5,489 bases of DNA from Bacillota bacterium (GTDB lineage Bacteria; Bacillota; Sulfobacillia; JAJZIM01; JAJZBP01): contig JAJZBP010000149.1 in NCBI GenBank assembly GCA_021798855.1, forward strand, positions 1 through 5,489, read 5' to 3'. The notes beneath the pieces were generated by a model. It did no database searches and was not told the origin of the DNA. It saw only the letters and a list, made by a program, of their open reading frames with translations. Positions 1 to 5,489 of this stretch are shown in pieces. The translations under genes and the position numbers were made by a program. Each line of letters starts with the position of its first letter. Position 1 is the stretch's first letter.

Positions 1-29
1 TCGCAGCCAGTAACCGTCATGCACCAGCC

Positions 30-845
30 GGCGAGAGACCGGTCGCGCGGACTGCCCGTCCGAGCGCGTAGTCAATCGGACATCGGGCTTGGGTGACCGG
101 TCTGATGAAAGCTCCGAGGGTTAAGCCTCTGCCGCCCGAGAGGGTGGGACTCACCAAGGGGGCGAACAAGCTACCGGGCCGCAACATTAAGTAAAAGCTG
201 CCTCGTCGTCACCTTACCCCGGCAGAAGTGGGTGCCGGGATCTCAGGGGGCCGAGCCCGGCACCGAAGGGCGAAGGCTGGTATCCGCAGGGAAGAGACGG
301 GCAAGAGCACCTGCGGACCCCTGCGGCGTATAGGCAGCGGCACGGTAGCAAGGCGCACAACGCAAAGCTGGGAAGGTCTCGTTCCCCGCCGGGAGCGTCC
401 GCAAACGGCAGGGCGGACAGTATAAGCGAAGGCGAAGTCTGGCCGTGGGAGCGAGACTGGCAGATCGGGTCGTAGTGCCAATGATGCCGGGGACAACACA
501 ACCCTGGAGGAGGGAAGGACCCGTGGGTGGTCCATGGTGCGGTGGAGTACTCCGATGGGGACGCAGAGCCTCAATAGCCGGGTAAGACGAAACCGTACCC
601 GTACGCAACAGCAAACCGTGACCGGACCGGAGAATATGCGGACGCATTTAAACCGGCGAGGGAATGACGGAACCACGGACCCGCGGCCCGACACAGAGCG
701 GGAACACCGCGGAAACCACAGTGGGAACGCTACGCGGGCAGGCTGCTGGGGGAGAGACCACTTGAAGCCGTACTGGGGAAAACCCGACGTACGGAATTTT
801 AGAGGGGGGAGAGGAAACCCGGCATGGTGGCGGAATGCGACACTT
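30..845 (+). ncRNA. ORF-less group II intron-like RNA (boundaries approximate)
   Basis: Large structured RNA read as a self-splicing group II intron lacking its reverse transcriptase gene. Its start resembles bacterial group IIB domain I: TGCCCGTC (53-60), GAGCG (62-66), GTAGTCAATC (68-77), GGGTGAC (91-97) and GAAAGCT (107-113), recognised from memory of such introns. A perfect 9-bp helix joins 36-44 to 95-103. Other exact helices are 45-52 with 58-67 (two unpaired bases), 232-239 with 256-263, 284-290 with 310-316, 397-402 with 413-418, 517-521 with 529-533, and 681-690 with 699-712. A domain V-like hairpin lies at 764-800. The longest + frame (534-872) is arginine-rich, low in hydrophobics and has no RT motif, so any splicing would need a maturase from elsewhere. 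No GUGYG is visible near 30 and the 3' end is unresolved, so this could be a decayed or repurposed intron. Confidence 0.62.
764..800 (+). ncRNA. Group II domain V-like hairpin with altered outer stem
   Basis: Domain V is the catalytic hairpin of group II introns. Here an AGC triad sits at 766-768. Six pairs join 768-773 (CCGTAC) to 789-794 (GTACGG). A two-base AC bulge at 787-788 lies on the 3' side, as in canonical domain V. The upper stem 774-777/783-786 has four pairs and is closed by a GAAAA loop (778-782), against the usual five pairs and GNRA tetraloop. The 3' strand after GTACGG reads AATTTT where the usual family has TTC, so the triad A and G lose their standard partners. The lower stem can be rebuilt as GAAG with TTTT if AA is bulged. 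This is either a lineage variant or decay. The assignment rests on shape and position, not on a model search. Confidence 0.55.
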
Positions 846-887
846 TGGACACCGAAAGGCCAAAGGAACTGAAACCAATACCTAAAC

Positions 888-923
888 CCAACGGCGCCTC
901 TCCTCTACTCGGTAACCCGTTGG
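888..923 (+). other. Stem-loop downstream of the domain V-like hairpin
   Basis: CCAACGG (888-894) pairs exactly with CCGTTGG (917-923) around a 22-base loop. It lies some 90 bases past the domain V-like element. It may belong to the 3' exon, to an extended 3' domain of the intron-like RNA, or to a separate structured RNA. No protein frame explains it. Confidence 0.4.
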
Positions 924-1003
924 TCCAGATGCAGCCGGGATAGTCCAAGTCCGGCCACGGGTGACACAATACTTGAAAAGGAGGGAGCCTTGCCCCAAAT
1001 AAG

Positions 1004-1055
1004 GGCCGATGGTCCTCGGGGCGTAAACGCCCCTGCGCCCCGAGGACCGTCGGCC
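1004..1055 (+). repeat. 20-bp inverted repeat forming a very stable hairpin
   Basis: GGCCGATGGTCCTCGGGGCG (1004-1023) is the reverse complement of 1036-1055 except for one T-G wobble (1010 with 1049), leaving a 12-base loop that contains a small GCG/CGC sub-stem. The stem is nearly all G-C in its upper half. On the + strand no T run follows (GGGTTTGG). On the minus strand the next bases are CTTATTT then GGGG, a poor tract. It could be a terminator of unusual form ending the + RNA or the minus operon, a stabilising 3' cap of the RNA, or an integration landmark. The pairing is directly seen; the role is open. Confidence 0.7.
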
Positions 1056-1086
1056 GGGTTTGGAACCTGATCTCCAACAGCTTTAG

Positions 1087-1315
1087 ATTTCCTTGACCGT
1101 AAATATCGTTAAAAACGGTAAGTCGGCTTAGGCTATCAACGAAGTTAGTTTTCCCGGCGGGTTCACCGAATCTTTACGATTGCTCCACTTGATAATTCCG
1201 CAAAGAGCCCAAAATTTTTCCCGGGGGCATTATTTTCCAGAAATCCTCCCAGAAAGGAGCCGAAAATGCTTCAAAACTCTTCCCGTAAGTGGTCATAGGC
1301 AGTCTGTCCATTGGC
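1087..1315. other. Convergent intergenic zone with no gene seen
   Basis: This stretch lies between the + strand structured RNA and the stop codon of the minus-strand lipoprotein gene and is visibly AT-richer than the RNA region. Only a weak inverted repeat, ACCGT (1096-1100) with ACGGT (1115-1119), was noticed. No classical stem plus T-tract terminator was found on either strand, and no tRNA fold. The small frames here show no ribosome-binding site and no protein-like composition. Confidence 0.5.
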
Positions 1316-2617
1316 TTATGGAGTAAGGTGATGTTGTGCCTTTCCCTGGGATGGAAGAGTCGGGAGAGACTGGGCCAAACCGCCACGTATGATCATGGTA
1401 TCCGAATGAGGGCCGCCGGTGGAGATGAGTTCTCCCTTGGTTGCGTTCAGGGTAAGGGAGGCAATAACTTTACCATTTTGCATGGCCAAGACGACTGCCT
1501 TTCCTCTATCGGGTGGAGGCATGGAGGACGGTGCGTTTGGATCCCCCAGATCCTGGGCTACGGGATCAAAGTGGTAAGCAATCAATAAGATGTTTTTCCA
1601 AAGGCCAAGGTATGGTCCCATGAAGTTTACCCCAGGGGTCGTTCCAGGAGGGATGGGAATGGAATAATAGGGAGCAACTTTTCCCTTCTTTATGTCCAAG
1701 ACGTAGACCTTACCTATCGCTCCGGTTCCGGTATAGATTTTGCCACCCATGGCTACAGCCCCGGGCAAGCTGGGATCGCAGGTGGTGAAGGGGATGGTTT
1801 TCCAAGTTGAATGTTTTTCCCCAAGTTCGGTATAACCGAGGTAGAAAGATGAGCCGGAATATCCGCACACAAAAAGCGATGGCCTATTATTCTGGTTCAG
1901 GATCAGCGAAGGATGGACAAAAGCGCCACTTGCCTTTATATCAGAGCCGGGAAAGGGTATGGCCTGGAACTGAGTGATTCCACCCGCTTGGGGCGGACAG
2001 AATGGTCCGTCCGCTAAATCTGTACATGGATCAGTGGGTACCGGACCAAGAGGAAAAATTCCGGTGGTTGTTGATTGCCATTTGGAAACAAAAACGTTGC
2101 CGGCGTTGGCAGTGACAAGAAAGCGGGTGTCATAGTAATTCTCCCAACCGGTCATTACGTTTCCAAAATAGGAGATGCGAAACCCGACATTGATCCTGGA
2201 ACCCGGGGTAAACAGTCCAGGCTCTCCGGTTCGCGCCACCAGCAGATTGTGGCCATCCCAAAACCAACCGACGTACCAAGTTTTGGGGTAGTCGTAGATT
2301 TCGGCCAAGGGCCAACGGGCGTAAAATAACGGTTGCCGATCAATGGCGATTTTGTCCCTTCCCGGATTCCATTTGACTAGCAGCCCTTGAACTTGATTTG
2401 GGTCTCCTGGGATTTTGCCCAGGACGATGATCGGTATATCGGAAAAAATGCTGCTCTGGGCTATCGGGGAAAGTGGTATTTCGGACACCCTAGTGCCGTT
2501 GCCACCACCCTGGCCGGACGAGGAAGGCAGGGCCTTGGAACCTTGCGTTCCGGTGCCGCAGCCGGCCAAGATAAGGAGGGTCAGGCAGACAGCGAAAATC
2601 CGGGGAATGGTCAACAT
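1316..2617 (-). CDS. Secreted lipoprotein with beta-propeller-like repeats, function unknown
   Basis: 433 residues from ATG at 2617. AAAGGA (2624-2629) lies six bases upstream. Residues 1-20 form a lipoprotein signal: a short basic N-region, a hydrophobic core and the lipobox LAGC, so Cys20 should be lipidated and the protein held on the outer face of the membrane. A Gly/Ser-rich linker (about 21-45) leads to a beta-rich body. Stretches such as GGKIYTGTGAIGKVYVLDIK (291-310) and KAVVLAMQNGKVIASL (373-388) resemble PQQ-like or WD-type propeller blades, so a propeller fold is likely but not proven. Mature cysteines at 198, 207, 251 and 280 could form disulfides. No catalytic motif was recognised. 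It is last in the operon, 39 bases after the SLH gene. A substrate-binding or surface-assembly role is possible; the family is not identified. Confidence 0.85.
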   Translation of the reverse strand: MLTIPRIFAVCLTLLILAGCGTGTQGSKALPSSSGQGGGNGTRVSEIPLSPIAQSSIFSDIPIIVLGKIPGDPNQVQGLLVKWNPGRDKIAIDRQPLFYARWPLAEIYDYPKTWYVGWFWDGHNLLVARTGEPGLFTPGSRINVGFRISYFGNVMTGWENYYDTRFLVTANAGNVFVSKWQSTTTGIFPLGPVPTDPCTDLADGPFCPPQAGGITQFQAIPFPGSDIKASGAFVHPSLILNQNNRPSLFVCGYSGSSFYLGYTELGEKHSTWKTIPFTTCDPSLPGAVAMGGKIYTGTGAIGKVYVLDIKKGKVAPYYSIPIPPGTTPGVNFMGPYLGLWKNILLIAYHFDPVAQDLGDPNAPSSMPPPDRGKAVVLAMQNGKVIASLTLNATKGELISTGGPHSDTMIIRGGLAQSLPTLPSQGKAQHHLTP

Positions 2618-2656
2618 GCTCAGTCCTTTCGAATCATAACGTTAACCGAGATACGT

Positions 2657-4063
2657 TTATTGGTTTCCTACCACATACCAGTTATGTTCCGGGTTGGCCT
2701 GTGGATTAGTGTCTAAGCCGGCGGGCCAGTGAACAGCGATTTGAGGGGCGGCGGAAAGGTCGAAAGTTAAGTGCCACATGGGACCGGTCCCCGCGCCGGC
2801 AACGGAAAGGGGAAGCTGAAAGCCGGGACTGATGGTGAAAGGGTCATTCGCGGCGGATTGGCCGGTACTAAGTTGAGAGACAAACTGCGCCGGGGAAGGG
2901 GGCATGAGGAAAGGATGGTCGGGGTTGGTAATCGAAATGGCGGTTACTGGATTTAATTTACCAGTTTCATCGGGTCCACCAGGATAGGTGGCGGCGATAG
3001 GATAAAGGGAATAACGGAGGGGAAAGTCTTGGGGAAGGGCCGTGGAACTATAGTAGAAGACTGCTGATTCCAAAAAGGCCACTTGCCAAGGCTCCAAGCC
3101 GTAAGAAACGATGTAATTCGCCTCTTGTTGGTTGAGTTTGGCCTCGCCCAAGGCTATCCAGTTGCCGGTGGCGATCCAAAGGTGGATTTGTTGCCAGGAA
3201 ACGTAGTCAGCCTTGGCAAATGCGGCATCGTCAATGGGAAGGTTCGGTGAAACATCAGTGGCGGTGAGAACCGTTGCGGGTTCACTCCGTACGGCGTTTG
3301 CTGATGAGCCATTCCAACCGCTGTCCATCGCTGTTTGAATAAATTGGGGTAGAAAAATTGTTTGCCGGAGCAACTGTTCACTGCCGGGCAAGGCATCTAT
3401 GAACCGGATTAACATGGCGGCCCCCTGAGCGCGGGTTAAGGTTTGGTAGGGTTGAAAGACACCGCCCGGGTAACCCTGGACAATGCCTGCCTGGGCCGCC
3501 AAGAGGATTTCCCGGTAACCGTTAGTTGAAGTTGGCAGATCCGACCAGGTTGGTGGTGGCAAGTTTCCTTTAACCCCGTAATATTGAAGCGCCAACCCGC
3601 ACCAGGCTGCCGCTTCGCCCCTGGTAATGGGCTGGTTGGGCTCAAACCCTGTGGGATAAAGGTTGAAGCTTAGGATTCCATCTGATGCCAAGCTTTGCAG
3701 ATACGGATAATACCAACTGGATTCGGCCAGGTTGGCAAAGGGTGGCCGGGTAGCGGCCTGCCCTGGGTCGGGCACGGCTTGTCCCATGGCTCGAGCCAAC
3801 ATGGCCGCGAATTCGGCTCGGGTAACGATTAGATTCGGACGCAGGCTACCATCGGAATAACCTTGAAGAATATGCCATTCAGTAGCCAGTTCAAGGGATG
3901 GTTGCGCCCAGACCGGCCAGGTTTCGTAGTCGGTAAAACCATTCGGCAGCTTAAGGGGCGGGGGAGTTGCGGCCAGGGAATTCACAGGAGAAACATTAAC
4001 CAAAAATATTGTTAGCACCAACAAAAGAAAGAATCGGGAAAAGATTAATTTTTTCAAGCGCAT
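2657..4063 (-). CDS. S-layer homology (SLH) domain protein with unknown C-terminal domain
   Basis: 468 residues from ATG at 4063, chosen because GGAGG plus an A/G-rich spacer stands just upstream and a signal peptide starts there. The frame is open further upstream, but that part overlaps the peptidase gene and is not protein-like. Residues 1-32 are a signal peptide (RLKK, a long Leu/Phe/Val core, cleavage near SLA-A). Three SLH modules follow at about 42-95, 107-165 and 170-225, with the wall-binding motif as TRAE (81-84), TRGE (147-150) and TRAQ (210-213). SLH triplets anchor proteins non-covalently to pyruvylated secondary cell-wall polymer, so the product should coat the cell. Residues 226-468 are Trp/Pro/Tyr-rich and match no family I know. 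It has no large array or enzyme motif and is smaller than typical S-layer proteins, so it is more likely an accessory surface protein. Confidence 0.9.
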   Translation of the reverse strand: MRLKKLIFSRFFLLLVLTIFLVNVSPVNSLAATPPPLKLPNGFTDYETWPVWAQPSLELATEWHILQGYSDGSLRPNLIVTRAEFAAMLARAMGQAVPDPGQAATRPPFANLAESSWYYPYLQSLASDGILSFNLYPTGFEPNQPITRGEAAAWCGLALQYYGVKGNLPPPTWSDLPTSTNGYREILLAAQAGIVQGYPGGVFQPYQTLTRAQGAAMLIRFIDALPGSEQLLRQTIFLPQFIQTAMDSGWNGSSANAVRSEPATVLTATDVSPNLPIDDAAFAKADYVSWQQIHLWIATGNWIALGEAKLNQQEANYIVSYGLEPWQVAFLESAVFYYSSTALPQDFPLRYSLYPIAATYPGGPDETGKLNPVTAISITNPDHPFLMPPSPAQFVSQLSTGQSAANDPFTISPGFQLPLSVAGAGTGPMWHLTFDLSAAPQIAVHWPAGLDTNPQANPEHNWYVVGNQ

Positions 4064-4106
4064 ACTTTCCTTTTCCTCCACTTTAAGAACCGGTAAGTGC
4101 GGGTAC
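4064..4106 (-). promoter_or_regulatory. Intercistronic gap with SLH-gene ribosome-binding site
   Basis: The 43-base gap between the peptidase stop codon and the SLH start argues for co-transcription. It holds GGAGG followed by AAAAGG before ATG 4063. An inverted repeat, GTAAGT (4093-4098) with ACTTAC (4105-4110), overlaps the peptidase TAA and could form a weak 6-bp hairpin in the mRNA. It has no T tract, so it does not look like a terminator. It might protect or process the transcript. Confidence 0.45.
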
Positions 4107-5129
4107 TTACGGGCAATAGTCATATATGCTGAAGTCCGATGTATTGCCGCCGCTTCCGGATGTGATAGAACCAGGGCCGGCATAACCGGAAACTGGGCTA
4201 ACAAGGCATTCGTCCCACAAAGTGCCGACTTTCGGGCTGGTAAGAGGCTGCCAATACCCGTGGTTATCCTGCCAGGAATAGTTGGGGAAGTTGACCGGGC
4301 TGAACGAGGGAACAGGGCCATTTGGCTGGACTTCAACAATTCCTTCGGCGGTGGTTTGATCGGGGTTGAAGCTGAATTCATTGGAATAATATGTGCCGGT
4401 TGTGGTATCGCCGATGTAGATGAACCAAAGCCCGTTTGTCGTATCGTATTGCACTGTTCCGGTCATTTGATCACCGGAGTGGAGGGGAAAGAGATAATGG
4501 GGTGAATTCGGCCAAAACTCGTACCACGATTTAAGGTAAAGTTGATCTATTCCGGTTTGGGCTAAATATTTGGCACCGTTCTGACCGCCAACGCCTACCC
4601 AGGTTGCGGTATCTGTGCATGTGGAACACACTGGTGAAACGTTGAAAACGGAAGCGGAGCCGTTGACAGGTAGGATGCCATTGTTCGAGTTGTCCACTAT
4701 GTACCCGGCCCAATTCGGCGAGTTGGCGTTGGTGTACTTCAGATGGTAATCAACCGCTAACGGTTTGATTACCCGGTATAACATCCGGGAGATTATCTTG
4801 GCGCCAAGGCTTGGTCCGAAAGCTTTTAGGACGAGTTGTTCAACCCGAACTGTTGAAATGTTGTATTCCTTGACTTGAAGGGGGGCGGAAGTTGTCTTGG
4901 ATGAGGAAGGCGATCCCTGATTTGGACCATAACTCTGCGGGAATCTTGCCAAGGCCGTTGATGTTCCGGCGGTCAATGGAGCTATAATTATGCCGGTCGC
5001 TACCAAAATGGCCACCAGTTTACTCCAGGAAAACCGGAAAGTGGAGATGGCGCTGGCAACACGTTCAAAGATTCGCCGTGACAATTGGGTTACCTCCTTT
5101 GAATGTCTCGCACTGACTTTTAGAACCAC
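4107..5129 (-). CDS. Secreted glutamic peptidase, G1 (eqolisin) family
   Basis: 340 residues if GTG 5129 is used. Eqolisins are endopeptidases with a Gln/Glu dyad, usually most active at acid pH. The pattern matches scytalidoglutamic peptidase: NWAGYIV (139-145), ATWVGVGG (175-182), catalytic Gln191 in AQTGID, WYEFWP (202-207), GDQMTGTV (219-226), and catalytic Glu262 in TAEGIVEV. Residues 35-61 form the hydrophobic signal segment, ending in ALA before RF. About 62-136 is a likely propeptide and 138-340 the two-sheet beta-sandwich domain. Cys168, Cys171, Cys308 and Cys339 may form disulfides. Two starts compete: GTG 5129 with AGGAGG only three bases away, and TTG 5084 with a stronger site (AAAGGAGG) seven to eight bases away, giving 325 residues. 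It is first in the three-gene surface-protein operon. Confidence 0.92.
   Translation of the reverse strand: MVLKVSARHSKEVTQLSRRIFERVASAISTFRFSWSKLVAILVATGIIIAPLTAGTSTALARFPQSYGPNQGSPSSSKTTSAPLQVKEYNISTVRVEQLVLKAFGPSLGAKIISRMLYRVIKPLAVDYHLKYTNANSPNWAGYIVDNSNNGILPVNGSASVFNVSPVCSTCTDTATWVGVGGQNGAKYLAQTGIDQLYLKSWYEFWPNSPHYLFPLHSGDQMTGTVQYDTTNGLWFIYIGDTTTGTYYSNEFSFNPDQTTAEGIVEVQPNGPVPSFSPVNFPNYSWQDNHGYWQPLTSPKVGTLWDECLVSPVSGYAGPGSITSGSGGNTSDFSIYDYCP
5082..5100 (-). promoter_or_regulatory. Internal strong ribosome-binding site with alternative TTG start
   Basis: Read on the minus strand, AAAGGAGG followed by TAACCCAA precedes TTG at 5084-5082, an almost ideal Shine-Dalgarno and spacing. Starting there gives MSRRIFERV and then the same hydrophobic signal segment, a more conventional signal-peptide length. 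The upstream GTG 5129 has its own AGGAGG (5138-5133) but with a tight 3-base spacer. The presence of two sites leaves the true start undecided. Confidence 0.5.
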
Positions 5130-5171
5130 GCCCCTCCTTTAGGTTTTTTTCTGCTGTTCCCGCCAACGTCA

Positions 5172-5200
5172 ATCCTAAGTAATGGCAATTTTCAATGCAA
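5172..5200 (-). promoter_or_regulatory. Candidate sigma-A-like promoter of the peptidase operon
   Basis: On the minus strand TTGCAT (5200-5195) and TAGGAT (5177-5172) are separated by exactly 17 bases, about 43 bases before GTG 5129. Only three of six and four of six positions match the consensus, so this is a weak candidate supported mainly by spacing and location. Confidence 0.3.
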
Positions 5201-5267
5201 GTCGCCAAAACAGCCATTTTCCCCCATTAAATACCAAAAAGAGCCAAGGCAGACAGGGGAGGGGAAA

Positions 5268-5302
5268 TTTTTCTTAACCAACCATCGTTTTTCTTAGCAA
5301 CC
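5268..5302. repeat. Pair of near-identical direct repeats upstream of the operon
   Basis: TTTTTCTTAACCAACC (5268-5283) is followed by TTTTTCTTAGCAACC (5288-5302). The two units begin 20 bases apart, close to two helical turns, and lie about 70 bases upstream of the candidate -35 box of the minus-strand operon. Such spacing suits a dimeric regulator bound on one face of the helix, or they may be remnants of a duplication. No known regulator box was recognised. Confidence 0.5.
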
Positions 5303-5416
5303 TAAAGATTACTATTTTTTAAATTATGGGAAAGGCCGGCAACGATAGCGGCAATTTTAGAGTTTGCCCTGTGTGATGGATTCCTCTTGGGAACATCAAC
5401 TTGGAGAAAGTATGAG

Positions 5417-5486
5417 CCAGAATGATTTTACCGGCGGCGGAAGCCGCCCTCAACCATGCACCCGAGCGGCTCTTCGGTGCCTCTGG
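5417..5486. other. Compact three-way-junction-like fold at the right edge
   Basis: CCAGA (5417-5421) pairs with TCTGG (5482-5486) and encloses two hairpins. One is GGCGGC (5433-5438) with GCCGCC (5443-5448), closed by GGAA. The other is GCA plus CCGA (5458-5465, one C bulged) with TCGGTGC (5474-5480). Three nested exact stems in 70 bases suggest a structured RNA leader or the end of a mobile element; either strand could carry it. Two + frames are also open to the edge: ATG 5412 with GGAG five bases upstream, reading MSQNDFTGGG, and ATG 5422 reading MILPAAEAAL. On the minus strand a frame is open from the edge to about 5320. A truncated gene therefore cannot be excluded. No known riboswitch class was matched. 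Confidence 0.38.
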
Positions 5487-5489
5487 AAC

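Noticed and set aside
209..694. Long minus-strand frames across the first 700 bases
   Set aside because: They are low-complexity Arg/Pro/Ser/Cys-rich translations antisense to the structured RNA, overlap one another in several frames, and come from high GC rather than from a gene.
534..872. 112-codon + frame inside the structured RNA
   Set aside because: It is dominated by Arg, Gly, Thr and Asn, has no hydrophobic core pattern and no RT or maturase motif, has no proper ribosome-binding site, and runs through the domain V-like hairpin.
1..1080. Possible rRNA, OLE, GOLLD or ROOL RNA
   Set aside because: No conserved rRNA blocks were seen and the neighbours typical of OLE are absent. The domain I and domain V signatures fit a group II intron better than any of these giant RNAs.
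1155..1180. tRNA T-arm-like GGGTTCACCGAATC
   Set aside because: The flanking bases do not pair into a T stem, and no acceptor or anticodon arm is found around it.
1174..1386. 70-codon minus frame at the lipoprotein 3' end
   Set aside because: It overlaps the end of the lipoprotein gene out of frame, has no ribosome-binding site, and its sequence looks like translated 3' flank.
1289..1588. 99-codon + frame antisense to the lipoprotein C-terminus
   Set aside because: It is a shadow of the minus-strand gene, with no ribosome-binding site and no recognisable motif.
4064..4381. 106-codon upstream extension of the SLH gene
   Set aside because: It overlaps the peptidase gene in another frame, lacks a signal peptide at its start and would bury the clear signal peptide at 4063, which has its own ribosome-binding site.

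Overview
The window reads as a piece of a Gram-positive, S-layer-bearing bacterium, probably a thermophilic and/or acid-tolerant member of the Bacillota. The evidence is strong AGGAGG-type Shine-Dalgarno sites, three SLH modules on an exported protein, a lipobox lipoprotein, and a glutamic (G1/eqolisin) peptidase, a family that usually works at acid pH. The genus cannot be fixed from the sequence alone.

Left part (1 to about 1080, + strand): a GC-rich stretch without a convincing protein gene but full of exact long-range base pairing. Its first 115 bases carry the conserved-looking start of a group II intron domain I, and positions 764-800 fold like a group II domain V. I read about 30-845 as an ORF-less group II intron or a large RNA derived from one. 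Its domain V outer stem is unusual, and I cannot see a GUGYG 5' end or a clear domain VI. Two further helices (888-923, and a 20-bp hairpin at 1004-1055) lie beyond domain V and remain unexplained.

Middle (1080-1315): a short AT-richer convergence zone between the RNA and the 3' end of the minus-strand genes. I see no gene there.

Right part (1316-5129, all minus strand): a tight three-gene set, transcribed right to left, with gaps of 43 and 39 bases. The order is a secreted G1 glutamic peptidase (5129-4107), a protein with three SLH modules and an unrecognised C-terminal domain (4063-2657), and a lipoprotein that looks like a beta-propeller (2617-1316). All three products are exported, one to the medium or wall space, one to the cell-wall polymer and one to the membrane. 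This suggests a cell-surface proteolytic or sensing unit, but the functional link is inference from co-location only.

Far right (5130-5489): the upstream region of the operon. It holds a weak promoter candidate, a pair of near-identical direct repeats 20 bases apart, and at the edge a compact three-way-junction-like fold (5417-5486) that may be a structured RNA or mobile-element end, or the start of a gene cut off by the window.
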